From Mytilisepta virgata (Eukaryota > Mollusca > Bivalvia > Mytilida > Mytilidae): 64,000 nucleotides of DNA. How positions within the stretch are numbered: the stretch's first letter is position 1; every line of letters begins with the position of its first letter. The translations under genes were made by a program, and so were the position numbers. The DNA is taken from NCBI GenBank assembly GCA_028015205.1, contig CM051519.1:86821539-86885538 (forward strand), written 5' to 3'. Positions 29,373-64,000 of this stretch are shown here, piece by piece. Under the pieces are notes generated by a model that was given only the letters and a program-made list of their open reading frames with translations, was not told the DNA's origin and searched no databases.

Positions 29373-30370
29373 ATTTTAAATGCAATTATATTTTTTCATA
29401 CTGCAAAGAGACTATCAAAAGGTATACTGTACATGTAAACTGTAGTTTATACATTGAGTATAAAGTCTCCAGGTACTATTATTCCAAAAGTGCAGTAATA
29501 AATTACTAGTACATGAGGGCTACAAAAAGAACAAAAACCAAAACGTCTTGCCTAATGAAATGTGACTTGTTTCTTGTATGTAAACATATGAATATTAGAG
29601 GCTTATGTTTCTTTCTCTTTCTAAAGCTCGCACAAATAATTTTATATTTGCTGACAATGAACATAGGTTGTCTATAAAGTAGAACTTCTATGGCTCAAAC
29701 TCCAAGAGATTGTCAAAATCTGTTCGAATTTTGTTTCTGAAATTTGTTTCAGTAAGGAAAATTTCCAATGCCATACTCAATATGAGTTCAAAATAACTTT
29801 TCCTTTTTTGGCAAATATCAAGATTGTCTCTGTATTTTGAATGTTCAGAACAAGTTTTCTCCCATATTGGTAGGTAAAACAGAAATATTCCTCCTTTCTC
29901 CCAAAGCTACATGTTAAATCTTAGCAGAGAAGACAATACCCCATCTCCAAACTGAACAGACCAAAAATAAACAAGTAGTGGTCACCACATGATCTTCTAT
30001 GAGTGAGAAACCCTGCACCATATGGCAAGCCCTAAATCTCCCTGACAAAATAACCAAGTGGAAACACTACTACATCCAATCATTAAATAAGGCTGGGAAA
30101 CTAAAGAAATTCTGAATTAGGGTAGGAACAAAAAATACACATGGGGTTAAACTAGTTTATGTTGGATCCAAATCATCCTATTTATTGCCAAGTCCTATAA
30201 CAAAAACAACAAATAGACACAGTAAAAATAAAATGTTTCAAGAAGTGAAACCAACAAATATCTGAATTAAAGCATTAAGAACAATTAACACTACAGACTT
30301 GGAACAGGCACAGAAATATCTACTTGAGTAGACTTGTTATACAAGTATATATACCGTACCATCTCATTGA
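29373..30370. other. intergenic DNA, no gene supported
   Basis: About 29620-30120 is less AT-rich and contains ordinary-looking mixed sequence (for example ctccaagagattgtcaaaatc and ccctgacaaaataaccaagtgg) that could be a decayed retrotransposon remnant. I could not find a reading frame or motif to support that. Confidence 0.35.
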
Positions 30371-30576
30371 TTGTTTAGTTTGGGTTTTACGCCGTTTTCG
30401 GCAGCCAGTTTTTACTGGTGGAGGAAGCCGGAGTATCCGGAAAGAACAACTGACCTTTGGTAGGAAAACTGGCAATCCTTGTCAATTAAGATCGGAGTCG
30501 AACACAACCCCGCCACTGATGAGATTCGAACTCACATCCTCAATGTTGACATGCTAGTGGCCACTGAGGCCCCCAT
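30371..30576 (-). mobile_element. tRNA-derived SINE, internally deleted, with target-site duplication
   Basis: Flanked by catctcattga (30360-30370) and catctcaatga (30577-30587), one mismatch. It has the same body as the other SINE copies but lacks the segment between gttttcggcag and ccagttttta, and most of the tRNA-like head between gctagtgg and ccactgaggc. Confidence 0.8.
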
Positions 30577-31624
30577 CATCTCAATGAACCCTTGGCAGTT
30601 ACAGAGTATTGAAGTAGTACCTGAAGGATTCTCTTCAAGACTATGACCCAAATGATTGGACCCTTAGGTAAGAAAACAAATCTTAATAACATTTTTATTA
30701 CAATTTAAGTGTAAGGTTACAGATAAAACATACAATATATAGATATAACAAAACTGGTAAACAAACATAATATATATCTAATATATTTTATATAAAAATA
30801 ATGTAGGCATGGAGCAATAGGAATGAAAATAATTTGTATATGTTTGGAAGACCTGTAAAAATAAAACATCCACACACATTTTTAACTTTATCACAGTGAA
30901 CTTAATATAATACCAGATTCTTAATGCCTCCCAACATACGTCATAAATAAATAATGATGGAATCTTAAACTTTTTTGAAGGAGGAAAGGGGAAGAGCAAA
31001 AAAAGCCACTTGTCTTTGGTTCATGGAATTTTATTTTGCAATGACCATTTGCTTTGAAATGTTTTTGACTTGTAGTTGATTTTTTTTTTGATTTTTTTTA
31101 CATCACCTTAATTAAGCTTGATAGTATCCCATTTAATTTGTTCAAAAATTTAAAATTTGAAGCCTGATTTTTTTTCTTCAAATTACTTTATTGCCTGTCC
31201 TTAAAAATCAAATTTGTTTTCCCTAAATTCAATACAAAATATTGGCAAACAATAACTAAATCAGTATCACTATTGGAAAGTCCATAAGATGTACATCCAA
31301 AGACAAAGCAAGCTTGTATGAACATTAACACAGCAAACAAAATAATACAAACTTTACGATATAACCAATTTACCACAAAAAACATAGCAAACCAAACAAG
31401 ACAGCACAAGAACTAAGGCACTAGCAATATGAACTACCAAAAAAAAAGCCAGGCATGACATTAGGTATGAAGTACCAAGAGATACTAACAATGAAAGAAG
31501 TCTAAAATTAAATTTCAATTAAAACACCAAATCTATCTTCAATAATTCATTTTAGCTGCTGGCAGGTGTTTTGAGATCAGTGTTTCAGAGAGAGAAAATG
31601 GTTTAGAATAGGACATATTTGAAC

Positions 31625-32154
31625 TAGAGGCTCCCAGAAGCCTGTATCGCTCACCAGAAAATCATTCGAAGTTGTCTGATTATGTCCATCTCTTCTGGCA
31701 GTCTGGAATATTGGTGTCAAGTTCCAATTAACATCTCCGGTTTTGCCAAATTGTCCACTAGTTCAGTGAACTTTCCCATAAGGTCCTATGTTAAATTATG
31801 GTCGGACATCTTGGATGGTAGGCAGGGTCATTGGATACAATTCTGAAGGAGGACCAACTAAGGATTATTGCTGCCAAGATTTGTTCCAACTGGCCTTGTG
31901 GTTTCAGAAGAGATCTTTAGGTAAATTTCCCATATGGTCCTTTGTTAAAACTATTTCCCATATGGTCCTATGTTAAACTATGTTCAGTTCTGGCAGGCAG
32001 GGTTGTCAGATATAATTCTGAGAAAGGAACACTGCTGCCAAATTATGTTCCAATTTACCCATTGGTTTCAGAGGAGATCTTTTAAAGGTAAGTTTTCGAC
32101 GACAGAGGCCAAGTGATGGGAATAGCTCACATGGCCCTTTTGGCCAGGTGAGCT
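31625..32154 (+). mobile_element. tandem-array element ('GAG-CTC' family)
   Basis: The 5' end is agaggctcccagaagcct, then gtatcgctcacc. Units contain cataaggtcctatgttaaa, ggcagggtcattggata and ctgccaagatttgttccaa. The 3' end is gacagaggccaagtgatgg, then ttttggccaggtgagct. It is intergenic between EEF1AKMT2 and the copine. Confidence 0.75.
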
Positions 32155-32239
32155 AAAAAAATACTTGCTAGTCTGTAGTATGTCTATGCAGTGGCATTAA
32201 GGTTCAAAATGTCACTACAGGAATATACCAGAAATCTAC

Positions 32240-32620
32240 CATTACAAAGTTCGCCTTGTTCTCCCACTAATTTTTGTGTGTGGCTGTGTAGCTCCCCGAG
32301 ATGCACTCTTACAGCAAGTAATGATTGTAAGTCGCTTGGTATCGGAGAACTGAACTCATGTAAAACTTAACGGTTAAGTTAATAACCAAAGTCAATGAAG
32401 CACAGTAAGTAGGTCAGAGTGACCTAATTTTGTCTGAGGCTGTGTTACTCCCCGAAATGCATCCTGACACCAAGTTATATGATTGTAGGTCGCTTAGGAT
32501 GAGAAATCTGAACTGGAACGTAAAACTTAACCTACGTCAATAAAGCGCGATAAACAGATCACAGTGACCTAATTTCGGTAGGAGGCTGTGCACCCTCGCA
32601 CCTAGTAATATGATTGTAGG
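32240..32620. repeat. dispersed tandem repeat, inverted copy at about 62435-62665
   Basis: Two to three degenerate units carry ggctgtgta.ctccccgaga, tgattgtaggtcgcttgg and gtaaaacttaac, and agtgacctaatttt. The complement of these phrases (aaaattaggtcactctgacc, gttaagttttacgtccaag, gtgtgcatctcgg) is found in FAM120 intron 1. Confidence 0.65.
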
Positions 32621-33949
32621 TCACTTTTTATATTATTTTTTTTGACATAAAAAGCCAGTCAACCCTGTAATATGGGCCATGTGACCTTCATCTTATGTCA
32701 CATGGTCAGTCTCTTCATCATGGACCTGCACACAAAAATGTATGACCCTATGGCAACTAGTAACTGAGAACTGGCTGTGGACACGGACACAGATGTGGAC
32801 GCCAGGGTGACTCCAATAATCCCCCTCAAATTCGTTGATGCGAACTAAAAATGCAAAAGGAATCAAATTGAGAATGGGGTAAAATGTAAAAAATCCTAAT
32901 AAAAGGAGTTATTATATCAATACAATAGTAGTACCAGTAATTCAAATTTTTCAAAGATGATATTTTTTCAAGAGAAAGAAGGGACAGAAGCTAATATTTT
33001 AGCATTATTAATTGATTTCATTTGCAATGCAAGTAATCTAAATTCCATTATTTATACATTTGTAGTTTTAGTAAAAGCTAAGTAGAACATTTATTATTCT
33101 TAAATAGAGCTTTGTGTATTAATACATGTATGTGATGTGGAGATAGTTGATTCATTTGTCTGCTGTACAACCTCAATTTGTTTATACACAACCAAATGAA
33201 TTCAAAATCTGTCTTCCAAAAAGATATTTTCATATATTATACATCCTTTTTCATCTAATTACTTTTTTCGTGGGTATTATTTTTTCTTTAACTGCATGGA
33301 TATAAAACCCCACAAGAGAACATAACAATCATTAGTTTGTACTTAATGATTATTTAGTAAAGTAACATACACAAATAATGGCATGGAAATATGACAAACA
33401 ACAATCAAAATATATTATTATATACAAAGTCTCTTTGAACTAGCAATTGCACTAAGCAGTGTCAATTAAAATTTTAATGTTTACCTGAATATACTACTTA
33501 TTAATTCTAGGCATGCCTGTCAATTCAAACGAAGATTACTATACATAGTTATTATGTTAATTTCTAAAAATTTCAATTTAATGTGATACCAGTACATGTA
33601 TATGTTTTCCAGTTTCATATAGACTAAATAAGAGCTAACGATTCACACTGTCTGATATGTATTGCACATCATCTGAAAGCTAAGGGGTTATAAAACACCA
33701 ATGATGAATATAAGTCCTATTTTTTTTAAAGATTCAAATGATATCACACTGAAATATTTTACCCAAATATGACATTAACACTAACCAAAAACATCTCCAA
33801 ATCTTCAAATATTTCAAGAAAAACATATGGTAATGTATAATATTCAACAATATTCATTCAATAACAGTTAACCAAAGCAGAAATGTGAAATGTACAACAT
33901 ATAAGCTTATAATAAGTGGTCCATGTGTTGCTATAAATTGTTTATATTA
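32621..33949. other. intergenic DNA, no gene seen
   Basis: AT-rich sequence after a gacacggacacagatgtgg microrepeat near 32775. Only short, unsupported open frames are present. Confidence 0.4.
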
Positions 33950-34460
33950 AGCATTTTTGGAAGGGACTGCTAAAAGATCCTTTGGTAGCAATTGGTCCAG
34001 TATTTTTTATGGATAAAACGTTTAAATACAAACGTCAGCCAAACTGGTCTAAAATAGGACAGTTGGGGTCTTTTGGACTAAGTTAATAAAGGGGGAACAT
34101 CAAAGAACCATTCCATCAAATTAATTTGTCCTAACTGGCACACTGGTTTCAGAGAATATTTTAAAATATTTTGTAATGAATTTTTATATTTGTAATAGCT
34201 TCAGCCATAGCAGTTTAAAGTCAGGACAGCAGGACAGAATTTGGAATGGAAAATACCTGAGAACAATTCCATCACTGTTTGATCACACTTGACTCTGTAG
34301 TTTAAGAGGAGAATATTTCAAAATGATTTTTTTAATTATCTACCCTATAGTCATATAAAAAAAGTTTGGACCCAAATGACCAATTAATTTCGGAGTTTTC
34401 TTATAATGTCAACAGCCAAAAAGTCATGTCAAAAGCTCATATAGCAGGGCCAGGTAAGCT
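33950..34460 (+). mobile_element. tandem-array element ('GAG-CTC' family), decayed copy
   Basis: Phrases such as gcaattggtccag, tggcacactggtttcagag and caacagccaaaaagtcatg are diverged family motifs. It ends in gctcatatagcagggccaggtaagct, a decayed form of the standard terminus. The 5' end is unclear. Confidence 0.5.
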
Positions 34461-34916
34461 AATAAAATCAAAATGAGGGGCAAAGGAAATCAGTAAAAAA
34501 AATTAATAAAATTATAAAATTTATAAAACTGACAATATTAATATGTATTGTAGAAAATATTGTCAGGTAATAATGTAAGAACAATGTACACAGAAAAAAC
34601 TTGTTAGAAGTAATGGTAATTGGAGGTAGATAGGGTAATTGTAAAACTGTAAACATGTACTGGTATATGCATTTGTATACAGTACTGTTATTTAAAAGAA
34701 TATACATGGTACATGTACTGCATATTTTGAATGGGGAAGTAAATATAAGTAAAGCATTGGTGATTTTGTTTTCTGGTAGAGTTTAAAAAAATAATAAAAT
34801 TGTAAAGCTGACAATCATATAAAATCTTAATCACCAACTCAAAATAAATATTGATAATTGTTACAACAAATTTTAATATCTTTTCTACAAACAATATTCT
34901 ATAAATCTGTGATAAA

Positions 34917-35478
34917 AACAAGAGTGGACACACAAAAATGTCTCGCCTGTCATGTATTTCTAATGAAAGTAAATGCTATCAGTCTTCGAAAAACAAGAGC
35001 AAAACACAAAAACTTAACTATTGTAAACCTTACAATCCTTCCATACACCAAATTTACAAGACCTATTGCTTATAGTATCTGAGATATGGACTTGACCACC
35101 AAAACTTAACCTTGTTCACTGATCCTTGAAATGGGGTCGAGGTCAATTGAAAACTATCTGACAGGGATGAGGACATTGTAAGGTACGCATATACCAAATT
35201 AAGTTATCCTACTTCTCATAATAAGAGAGAAATTAACATTACAAAAAATCTTAACTTTTCTTTCAAGTAGTCACTGAACCATGAAAATGAGGTCAAGGAC
35301 AATGTACATATGACAGACAGAAACTTCGTAACATAAGGCATCTATATACAAAGTATAAAGCATCCAGGTGTTCCACCTTCTAAAATATAAAGCTTTTAAG
35401 AAGTTAGTTAATGCCGCCGCCGGCGGATCACTATCCCTATGTCGAGCTTTCTGCGACTAAAGTCGCAGGCTCGACAAA
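34917..35478 (-). mobile_element. hairpin-ended tandem-array element
   Basis: The right end is a compound hairpin, gtcgagctttctgcgact/agtcgcaggctcgac (about 35442-35475), preceded by gccgccgccggcggatc and actatccctat. Inside are two to three ~140-bp units with gaggtcaagg.caatgtaca, gaccatgaaaatgaggtc-like and atataccaaat phrases. The left end is caagagtggacacacaaaaatg, then tctcgcc. I recall the same layout from mussel genomes, which supports a bivalve source (from memory). Confidence 0.7.
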
Positions 35479-36224
35479 AATTACCTTAAAATGTCTTCAT
35501 ATCAAAAGAAAGTAATATCATTATATATACACAATATACATTACTTAGAATACTTAAAATATTGGCACTATATTTCTCTGTTTAATAAAATCAGTATTAA
35601 ATCATCAAATTAGATCCTATATACATACATTTCTTAGTAAAAAACATCTAATTTTTGCCATAAAACATTCATAAAAAAATCAGTATTCAGCATTAGACAT
35701 AATATAATTTTTCATGTGCACTCGTCATTGGATTTACCCAATTTGTTCATTTCATTTTCAGTTTTGTAAACAGACAAAATTTCCATTTTCACTTCACAGT
35801 AGGCCCGGAAACAGTGAAAATATAACCTTTTGAAAATTTTATATAAAGAGTGGATGACCAACACCAAGTAATGAAAATTTCTATGTGGCCTTCTAGACAA
35901 ACTGAGCTTAAATAGTTTGAAAAAAACAATCAATTTTAAGTTTTGAGTATTTCAGAAAGAATAAGTCACTTTTAACAGGTATATAAGAAAATACATGAAA
36001 ATAACTGTATTCTTTAAATAAAATGTGGCTCATTTCAACATGTACTGTCATCAAATCATAGCATCATCATTCTGCATTTAATCTAACACGTCAATCATAT
36101 CTGTAGAGTACCAACCAATTTCACTACACTTTATAAGCAGTATCAAATCAGTCAATATCTGTTGTTCTAAGAACACTACAACCATTACTAAAAAACAAAT
36201 GCCTAATGTCTCTGAAGTTCAAGG
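35479..36224. other. copine 3' flank, possible 3' UTR
   Basis: AT-rich DNA directly downstream (minus strand) of the copine stop codon at 36225. It probably includes the 3' UTR. No separate gene is evident; the minus-strand open frame at 35712-35933 lacks any signature. Confidence 0.4.
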
Positions 36225-61377
<25,153 letters not shown>

Positions 61378-61674
61378 TATTATTGTTTACAAGTTTCACT
61401 TCAAAGTGTTCTCTAGACTTTACCCATTTAATTGCGACAAATTCTTAAATACCGAATAATTGCGAAATGCAAGTTGGGAAACCAATCCGGGCTTTGCGTC
61501 ATCAGCACGCATGTCAAAGGGTGTCAGAGCCGCTAGGAAGAAGCACATGGCCGCTGATTGAGGTCAAATTCCTTTCATTTTCTTCAAATTTTGTGCTCTG
61601 TTTACGAAATTTTTTCTTTTGGCATATAAAAACTTATGAAATAATCAATTATCTTTGGAAAGAAGGTTGCAACA
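61378..61674. promoter_or_regulatory. probable bidirectional promoter, copine / FAM120
   Basis: Only 297 bp separate the copine ATG (61377, minus) from the FAM120 ATG (61675, plus). The middle is richer in CpG than the flanks and contains aaccaatccggg (CCAAT) near 61481 and gcgtcatcag (CRE-like) near 61496. Transcription start sites are not visible from sequence. Confidence 0.6.
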
Positions 61675-63870
61675 ATGGGAATAAAAGCTCTACAAGAATA
61701 TATTGAGTCGCATTGTTCAAGTGCTTGTGTGTCAGTTGACCTGCTGAAAATATCAAGGGGTTTTATACCAAAAAGGCGTGGCAGGTATCCAGGATCGGCC
61801 AGATTTTGTCTTGTAGTAGATGCTGAGAGCTGTTTAGATAGACTTTATGGAGGTTATTTTTCCGACTGGGTATGCGGGGGGCAATGGAATAGGATGACAG
61901 CCTACTTGAACAGTTTGATCCAGGCCTGTCAAGCAGCAAATATGGAACTGGTAGTCTTCTTTAATGGATCCTTAGAAAGTGAGAAAATGAGTGAATGGTT
62001 GGCAAGTCAGGGTATGGAGAAGAAAAAAGTCCAGTCAATCCTACGACATGTCAACAACAAAGGAACTCCCCCTCCCAAAATATGGTGGATCCCCCCAGTT
62101 TTTCTTCATGGTGCACTTAGGATGGCACTGCGACAGCTTGGTGTTACAGTCGCTTGTTCAATGGATGATCATGAACAAGAAGTCATTGGTTATTGCAGAG
62201 AGCATGCTCTGCAAGGAATACTGGCTCAAGATGCGGTGTACACAATTTTTGATCCACCACGTTATTTTTCATCCCACAACCTAAAGCTGACCTACAAAGG
62301 TTCTTTGGAAACTAAAGAGTACATCATGGATGAAATTGCAAAGAACTTAAACCTTAATCCTAACAGATTTTGCATATTTGCAGCTTTGTTAGGTAAGTTG
62401 AGCAAAGTTTTCTTAAATAAACTAAACTCGGGGACCACCATAGGGGTGTAGATTCACACATCTCGGGAAGTAACAGCCTCCCACTAAAATTAGGTCACTC
62501 TGACCTACTTATCACACACCATTGAGTAAGGTTAAGTTTTACGTCCAAGTTCATTTCTACGATACCAAGGGACCTACAGTCATATTACTTGGTGTCAGTG
62601 TGCATCTCGGAATGCTAAACAGCCACACACCAAAATTTATGGAGGAACAAGACGAGCTTTGTAATCATAGATTTCTGGTTCTTTTTTATGGATTAATTAC
62701 CTGCATAGATTTTATCATCAGGTAATGTAGATGTGCATGGGCCATGCTGGGCTTTTCCAATGTCGCAAAATACAATTTTTTGTTCAACCTGTCTACCATT
62801 TTTGTACTTGAAGACAAAAGTTAAGAGAAATCCTGCAAGGATTGTGATGTCAATTCTGGTTTTAATGTAAACCAGCACATGTTTTATTAGGCTTGTTATC
62901 AAACTTAAGAAGTGATTTCAAATGGAATACATGTATATACATGTAAATACTCAAGAAAACTTTATTTCAACAAAAGTACTTTCTGGGTCAATTTTTATTT
63001 ATATATATCATATAGACTCAAGTTTTCTAATATTGTATAAGGAGAGAGGTGCAGATCATAAAATGGCCATTTGAGTAAAATTCATTACTGGTACTGTTCC
63101 ACACCAATTTCAATTGATTTTTCGACAGAGAATAAAGGTCACTTCAAACAGTAATAGTAAAACTCAAGGTTTGCCTCCAATTTGACAGCTCAGTTGTTTT
63201 TATGAGGGGAATATGAAACAAATATACAGTGTATTGTACATTCATTGCCTCCAATTTGACAGCTCAGTTGTTTTTATGAGGGGAATATGAAACAAATATA
63301 CAGTGTATTGTACATTCATTGCATATATCACCATGGAATAACATAATACAACACACATGTAGTGTAAAAAGTCTGATGTACACATTTTTTTTAAATATTG
63401 GGCTATTTCTTGTTTTTCAGGTCAATTTCTATTTATATATATCATATAGACTCAAGTTTTCTAATAAAGTATAAGGAGAGAGGTGCAGATCTTAAAATGG
63501 CCATTGGAATAAAATTCATTACTGGTACTGTTCCACACCAATTTCAATTGATTTTTCGACAGAGAATAGAGGTCACTTCAAACAGTAATAGTAAAACTCA
63601 AGGTTTGCCTCCAATTTGACAGCTCAGTTGTTTTTATGAGGGGAATATGAAACAAATATACAGTGTATTGTACATTCATTGCATATATCACCATGGAATA
63701 ACATAATACAACACACATGTAGTGTAAAAAGTCTGATGTACACATTTTTTTTTAAATATTGGGCTATTTCTTGTTTTTCAGGAAATCACATATTACCAGA
63801 TGCAGACTTGTATGACTTCTACAGAAACTTGCTAAACAGTGCCCAACAAGAAGGAGGCCCACTAGTCAAG
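61675..63870 (+). CDS. FAM120: FAM120 family protein (constitutive coactivator of PPAR-gamma-like), 5' part
   Basis: FAM120A/B/C are RNA-binding/coactivator proteins with an N-terminal XPG/PIN-like fold. Exon 1 is 61675-62392 (239 codons plus one base) and exon 2 is 63782-63870, followed by a gtacat donor; the gene runs off the window, so the C-terminus is unseen. Visible: MGIKALQEYIESHC start, LVVDAESCLDRLYGGYFSDW, GGQWNRM, VVFFNGSLES, NKGTPPPKIWWIPP, DDHEQEVIGYCREH, GILAQDAVYTIF, LNLNPNRFCIFAALLG and, across the junction, GNHILPDADLYDFYRNLL. The ATG lies in the compact bidirectional promoter and gives the family's exact N-terminus. Intron 1 contains a duplication that copies the exon 2 acceptor. 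Family membership is very sure; A/B/C assignment is not meaningful here. Confidence 0.95.
62435..62665. repeat. dispersed repeat, inverted copy of 32240-32620
   Basis: gggaagtaacagcctcccac, aaaattaggtcactctgacc, gttaagttttacgtccaag and gtcagtgtgcatctcggaat are complements of phrases at 32240-32620. It follows directly on exon 1 in FAM120 intron 1. Confidence 0.65.
62987..63781 (+). repeat. tandem duplication of ~360 bp including a splice acceptor
   Basis: Copy 1 is 62987-63420 and copy 2 is 63421-63781. They are nearly identical (gtcaattt.tatttatatata through gggctatttcttgtttttcag). Copy 1 additionally holds a 74-bp internal tandem duplication (units beginning near 63173 and 63247, gcctccaatttgacagctca), which explains its extra length. 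Both copies end in the same polypyrimidine-AG; only the second is followed by coding exon 2. Confidence 0.92.
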
Positions 63871-64000
63871 GTACATCACAGATGATTTATGGTTGAAAAT
63901 ATGGAGTGTATAATATATTTGGGACTCTGTACTGTAGGTTTAATTAAAATTTAAGTGATGTATTAAGTTGGAATGAATTTATGGGTATTGGTAATTAATA

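Noticed and set aside
29620..30120. Possible retrotransposon coding remnant
   Set aside because: Composition looks less AT-rich than its surroundings, but no frame with a recognisable reverse transcriptase or endonuclease motif could be read on either strand.
63398..63619. 73-codon open frame downstream of the duplicated splice acceptor
   Set aside because: It is not in the frame that splicing from FAM120 exon 1 would give; that frame stops within ten codons. It is intronic.

Overview
This window is eukaryotic nuclear DNA: AT-rich, with short exons, GT-AG introns and very dense repeats. The repeat load points to a mollusc, most likely a bivalve and perhaps a mussel (Mytilidae). It contains tRNA-derived SINEs, foldback MITEs and, above all, interspersed elements whose centres are tandem arrays of roughly 120-330 bp units flanked by unique arms, resembling the bivalve 'pearl'/Helentron-like elements. 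The organism call is inference. The exon models below were read by eye from homology recalled from memory plus splice sites. All internal exon phases join correctly.

Layout. (1) 99-6577, minus: Rab7 small GTPase, four coding exons, complete (205 aa). (2) 10290-29356, plus: EEF1AKMT2 (METTL10), the eEF1A lysine methyltransferase, six coding exons, complete (226 aa). It is head-to-head with Rab7 across 3.7 kb. Its 9.8-kb intron 2 holds a five-exon transposase-like gene (15864-19658) with one frame break. (3) 29357-36224: intergenic, made of SINEs and tandem-array repeats, with no gene I can support. (4) 36225-61377, minus: a copine (C2A-C2B-VWA/copine), 21 coding exons, complete (563 aa). Intron 3 carries a Tc1/mariner element (56923-58428) whose second catalytic Asp reads Asn. 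(5) 61675 to beyond the window end, plus: the first two coding exons of a FAM120-family gene. It is head-to-head with the copine across about 300 bp, which probably contains a shared promoter.

The four host genes belong to ordinary, unrelated cellular functions (late endosome traffic, translation-factor methylation, Ca2+-dependent membrane binding, RNA-binding/coactivator family). I see no operon-like logic. The interesting material is in the introns: a shared core module in several otherwise different tandem-array families, a minisatellite that appears to have grown out of a SINE, a duplicated splice acceptor in front of FAM120 exon 2, long foldback palindromes inside copine introns, and nested insertions with readable target-site duplications.
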